NCBI GenBank assembly: GCA_023251275.1
Contig: JAHEZC010000174.1
Span: 1-6,160 of the forward strand
DNA from: Parafilimonas sp.
Lineage (GTDB): Bacteria > Bacteroidota > Bacteroidia > Chitinophagales > Chitinophagaceae
Direction of reading: 5' to 3'
DNA length: 6,160 nucleotides
Below, piece after piece: positions 5,431-6,160 of the stretch; position 1 is the first letter of the stretch; every line of letters begins with the position of its first letter. The notes under the pieces are model-generated. The model had not been told where the DNA came from, ran no database searches, and saw nothing but the letters and a program-made list of their open reading frames with translations. The position numbers and the translations under genes are program-made.

Positions 5431-6160
5431 ATGGCAAAAGAAAAAAAAACGAAGTCAAAGGCAAAACCTGTATTAACCGATGCCTCCCTGGAATTTTTAA
5501 AAAAATATATCAACAATCCATCACCTGTCGGCTTTGAAAGCGGCGGGCAGAAGTTATGGCTCGAATACCTGAAACCTTTTGCGGATACGCATTTCACAGA
5601 TCCTTATGGCACTGCTGTAGGTGTAATAAATCCGGCTGAAACTTTTAAAGTAGTACTTGAAGCGCATGCCGATGAAATAAGCTGGTTTGTGAATTATATC
5701 ACTGACCAGGGAATAATTTACCTGAAAAGAAACGGTGGCGTAGATCCGCAGATAGCTCCTGCCAAAAGAGTGATCATACATGGAAAAAAAGGCCCGGTAA
5801 AAGCGGTGTTCGGATGGCCCGCCATTCATACACGCATGGCACAGCCTGACCAGAAAGAAACACAGCCGAAGGTGGAAAATTTATTTCTCGACTGCGGGGC
5901 GCGTACCAAAAAAGAAGCAGAACAATTAGGGGTACATATTGGAGCGGTAGTTACTTATGAAGAAGGATTTGATACTCTGGCACATGACTATTTTATAGGA
6001 CGTGCATTCGACAACCGCATCGGCGGATTCATGATCGCAGAAACGGCAAGACTGCTTCACGAACACAGAAAAAAATTACCTTATGGATTATATATAGTAA
6101 ATGCAGTGCAGGAAGAAATCGGCTTACGCGGTGCAGAGATGATTGCAAGAAGAATAAAGC
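5431..6160 (+). CDS. M42 family metallopeptidase, 3' end beyond window
   Basis: The first 243 residues of an M42 family (glutamyl aminopeptidase / CelM / FrvX type) dinuclear-metal exopeptidase; members are about 350 aa, so roughly a third is missing. Visible active-site parts are EAHADE (77-82), with metal ligand His79 and Asp81 beside it; GRAFDNRIGG (190-199), with bridging Asp194; and QEEIGLRGA (227-235), with the Glu228-Glu229 pair, catalytic base then metal ligand. Arg191 stands where many relatives have Lys. The remaining Asp and His ligands should lie past the right edge. The N terminus is Lys-rich (MAKEKKTKSKAK), with no signal peptide, so the enzyme is probably cytoplasmic. ATG 5431 is the natural start, 5 bases (all T) after the UbiA-like stop, which suggests an operon. 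Homology places the domain start at about residue 16. Confidence 0.93.
   Translation, partial: MAKEKKTKSKAKPVLTDASLEFLKKYINNPSPVGFESGGQKLWLEYLKPFADTHFTDPYGTAVGVINPAETFKVVLEAHADEISWFVNYITDQGIIYLKRNGGVDPQIAPAKRVIIHGKKGPVKAVFGWPAIHTRMAQPDQKETQPKVENLFLDCGARTKKEAEQLGVHIGAVVTYEEGFDTLAHDYFIGRAFDNRIGGFMIAETARLLHEHRKKLPYGLYIVNAVQEEIGLRGAEMIARRIK

Noticed and set aside
5554..5829. 91-codon minus-strand frame
   Set aside because: It lies wholly opposite conserved M42 active-site coding sequence and has no family resemblance.

Overview
The window looks like a chromosomal stretch from a member of the Bacteroidota, most like the Chitinophagales/Sphingobacteriales type. The grounds are moderately AT-rich DNA, weak or absent Shine-Dalgarno sequences, a good match to the Bacteroidota promoter consensus (TTTG - 19 bp - TAnnTTTG), and a set of protein families typical of that phylum. 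No mobile element, CRISPR array or integrase is visible. The genus is an inference from family resemblance only.

Layout: (1) 1-60 may be the last codons of an upstream gene. (2) 111-2339 (+) is a patatin-type phospholipase fused to a POTRA domain and an outer-membrane beta-barrel. (3) It meets, tail to tail, a small YciI-family protein (2390-2680, -). (4) A tRNA-Leu(CAG) with its own rho-independent terminator follows (2828-2911, -). (5) Next is a LuxE-like acyl-protein synthetase (3034-4056, -). (6) Almost head to head with it starts a rightward cluster: a 150-residue lipoprotein (4061-4513), a UbiA-like polytopic membrane protein (4517-5425) and an M42 family metallopeptidase that runs off the right edge (5431-6160). 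The gaps inside this cluster are 3 and 5 bases, so it is very probably one transcript.

The only non-coding stretch longer than 300 bases is 2681-3033. It holds the tRNA gene, its terminator, a weak candidate promoter, and a weak hairpin after the LuxE-like gene.

The most interesting part is the divergent locus at about 4000-4110. The LuxE-like gene and the lipoprotein would start only 4 bases apart if both use their ATG, and a good promoter for the lipoprotein lies inside the 5' end of the LuxE-like frame. The UbiA-like protein keeps the second Asp motif of the prenyltransferase family but lacks a recognisable first one. It starts at TTG two codons after, and in frame with, the lipoprotein stop. 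Nothing in the sequence proves a new system. A stand-alone LuxE-like enzyme beside a lipoprotein and a degenerate UbiA-like protein is the best candidate for undescribed biology.
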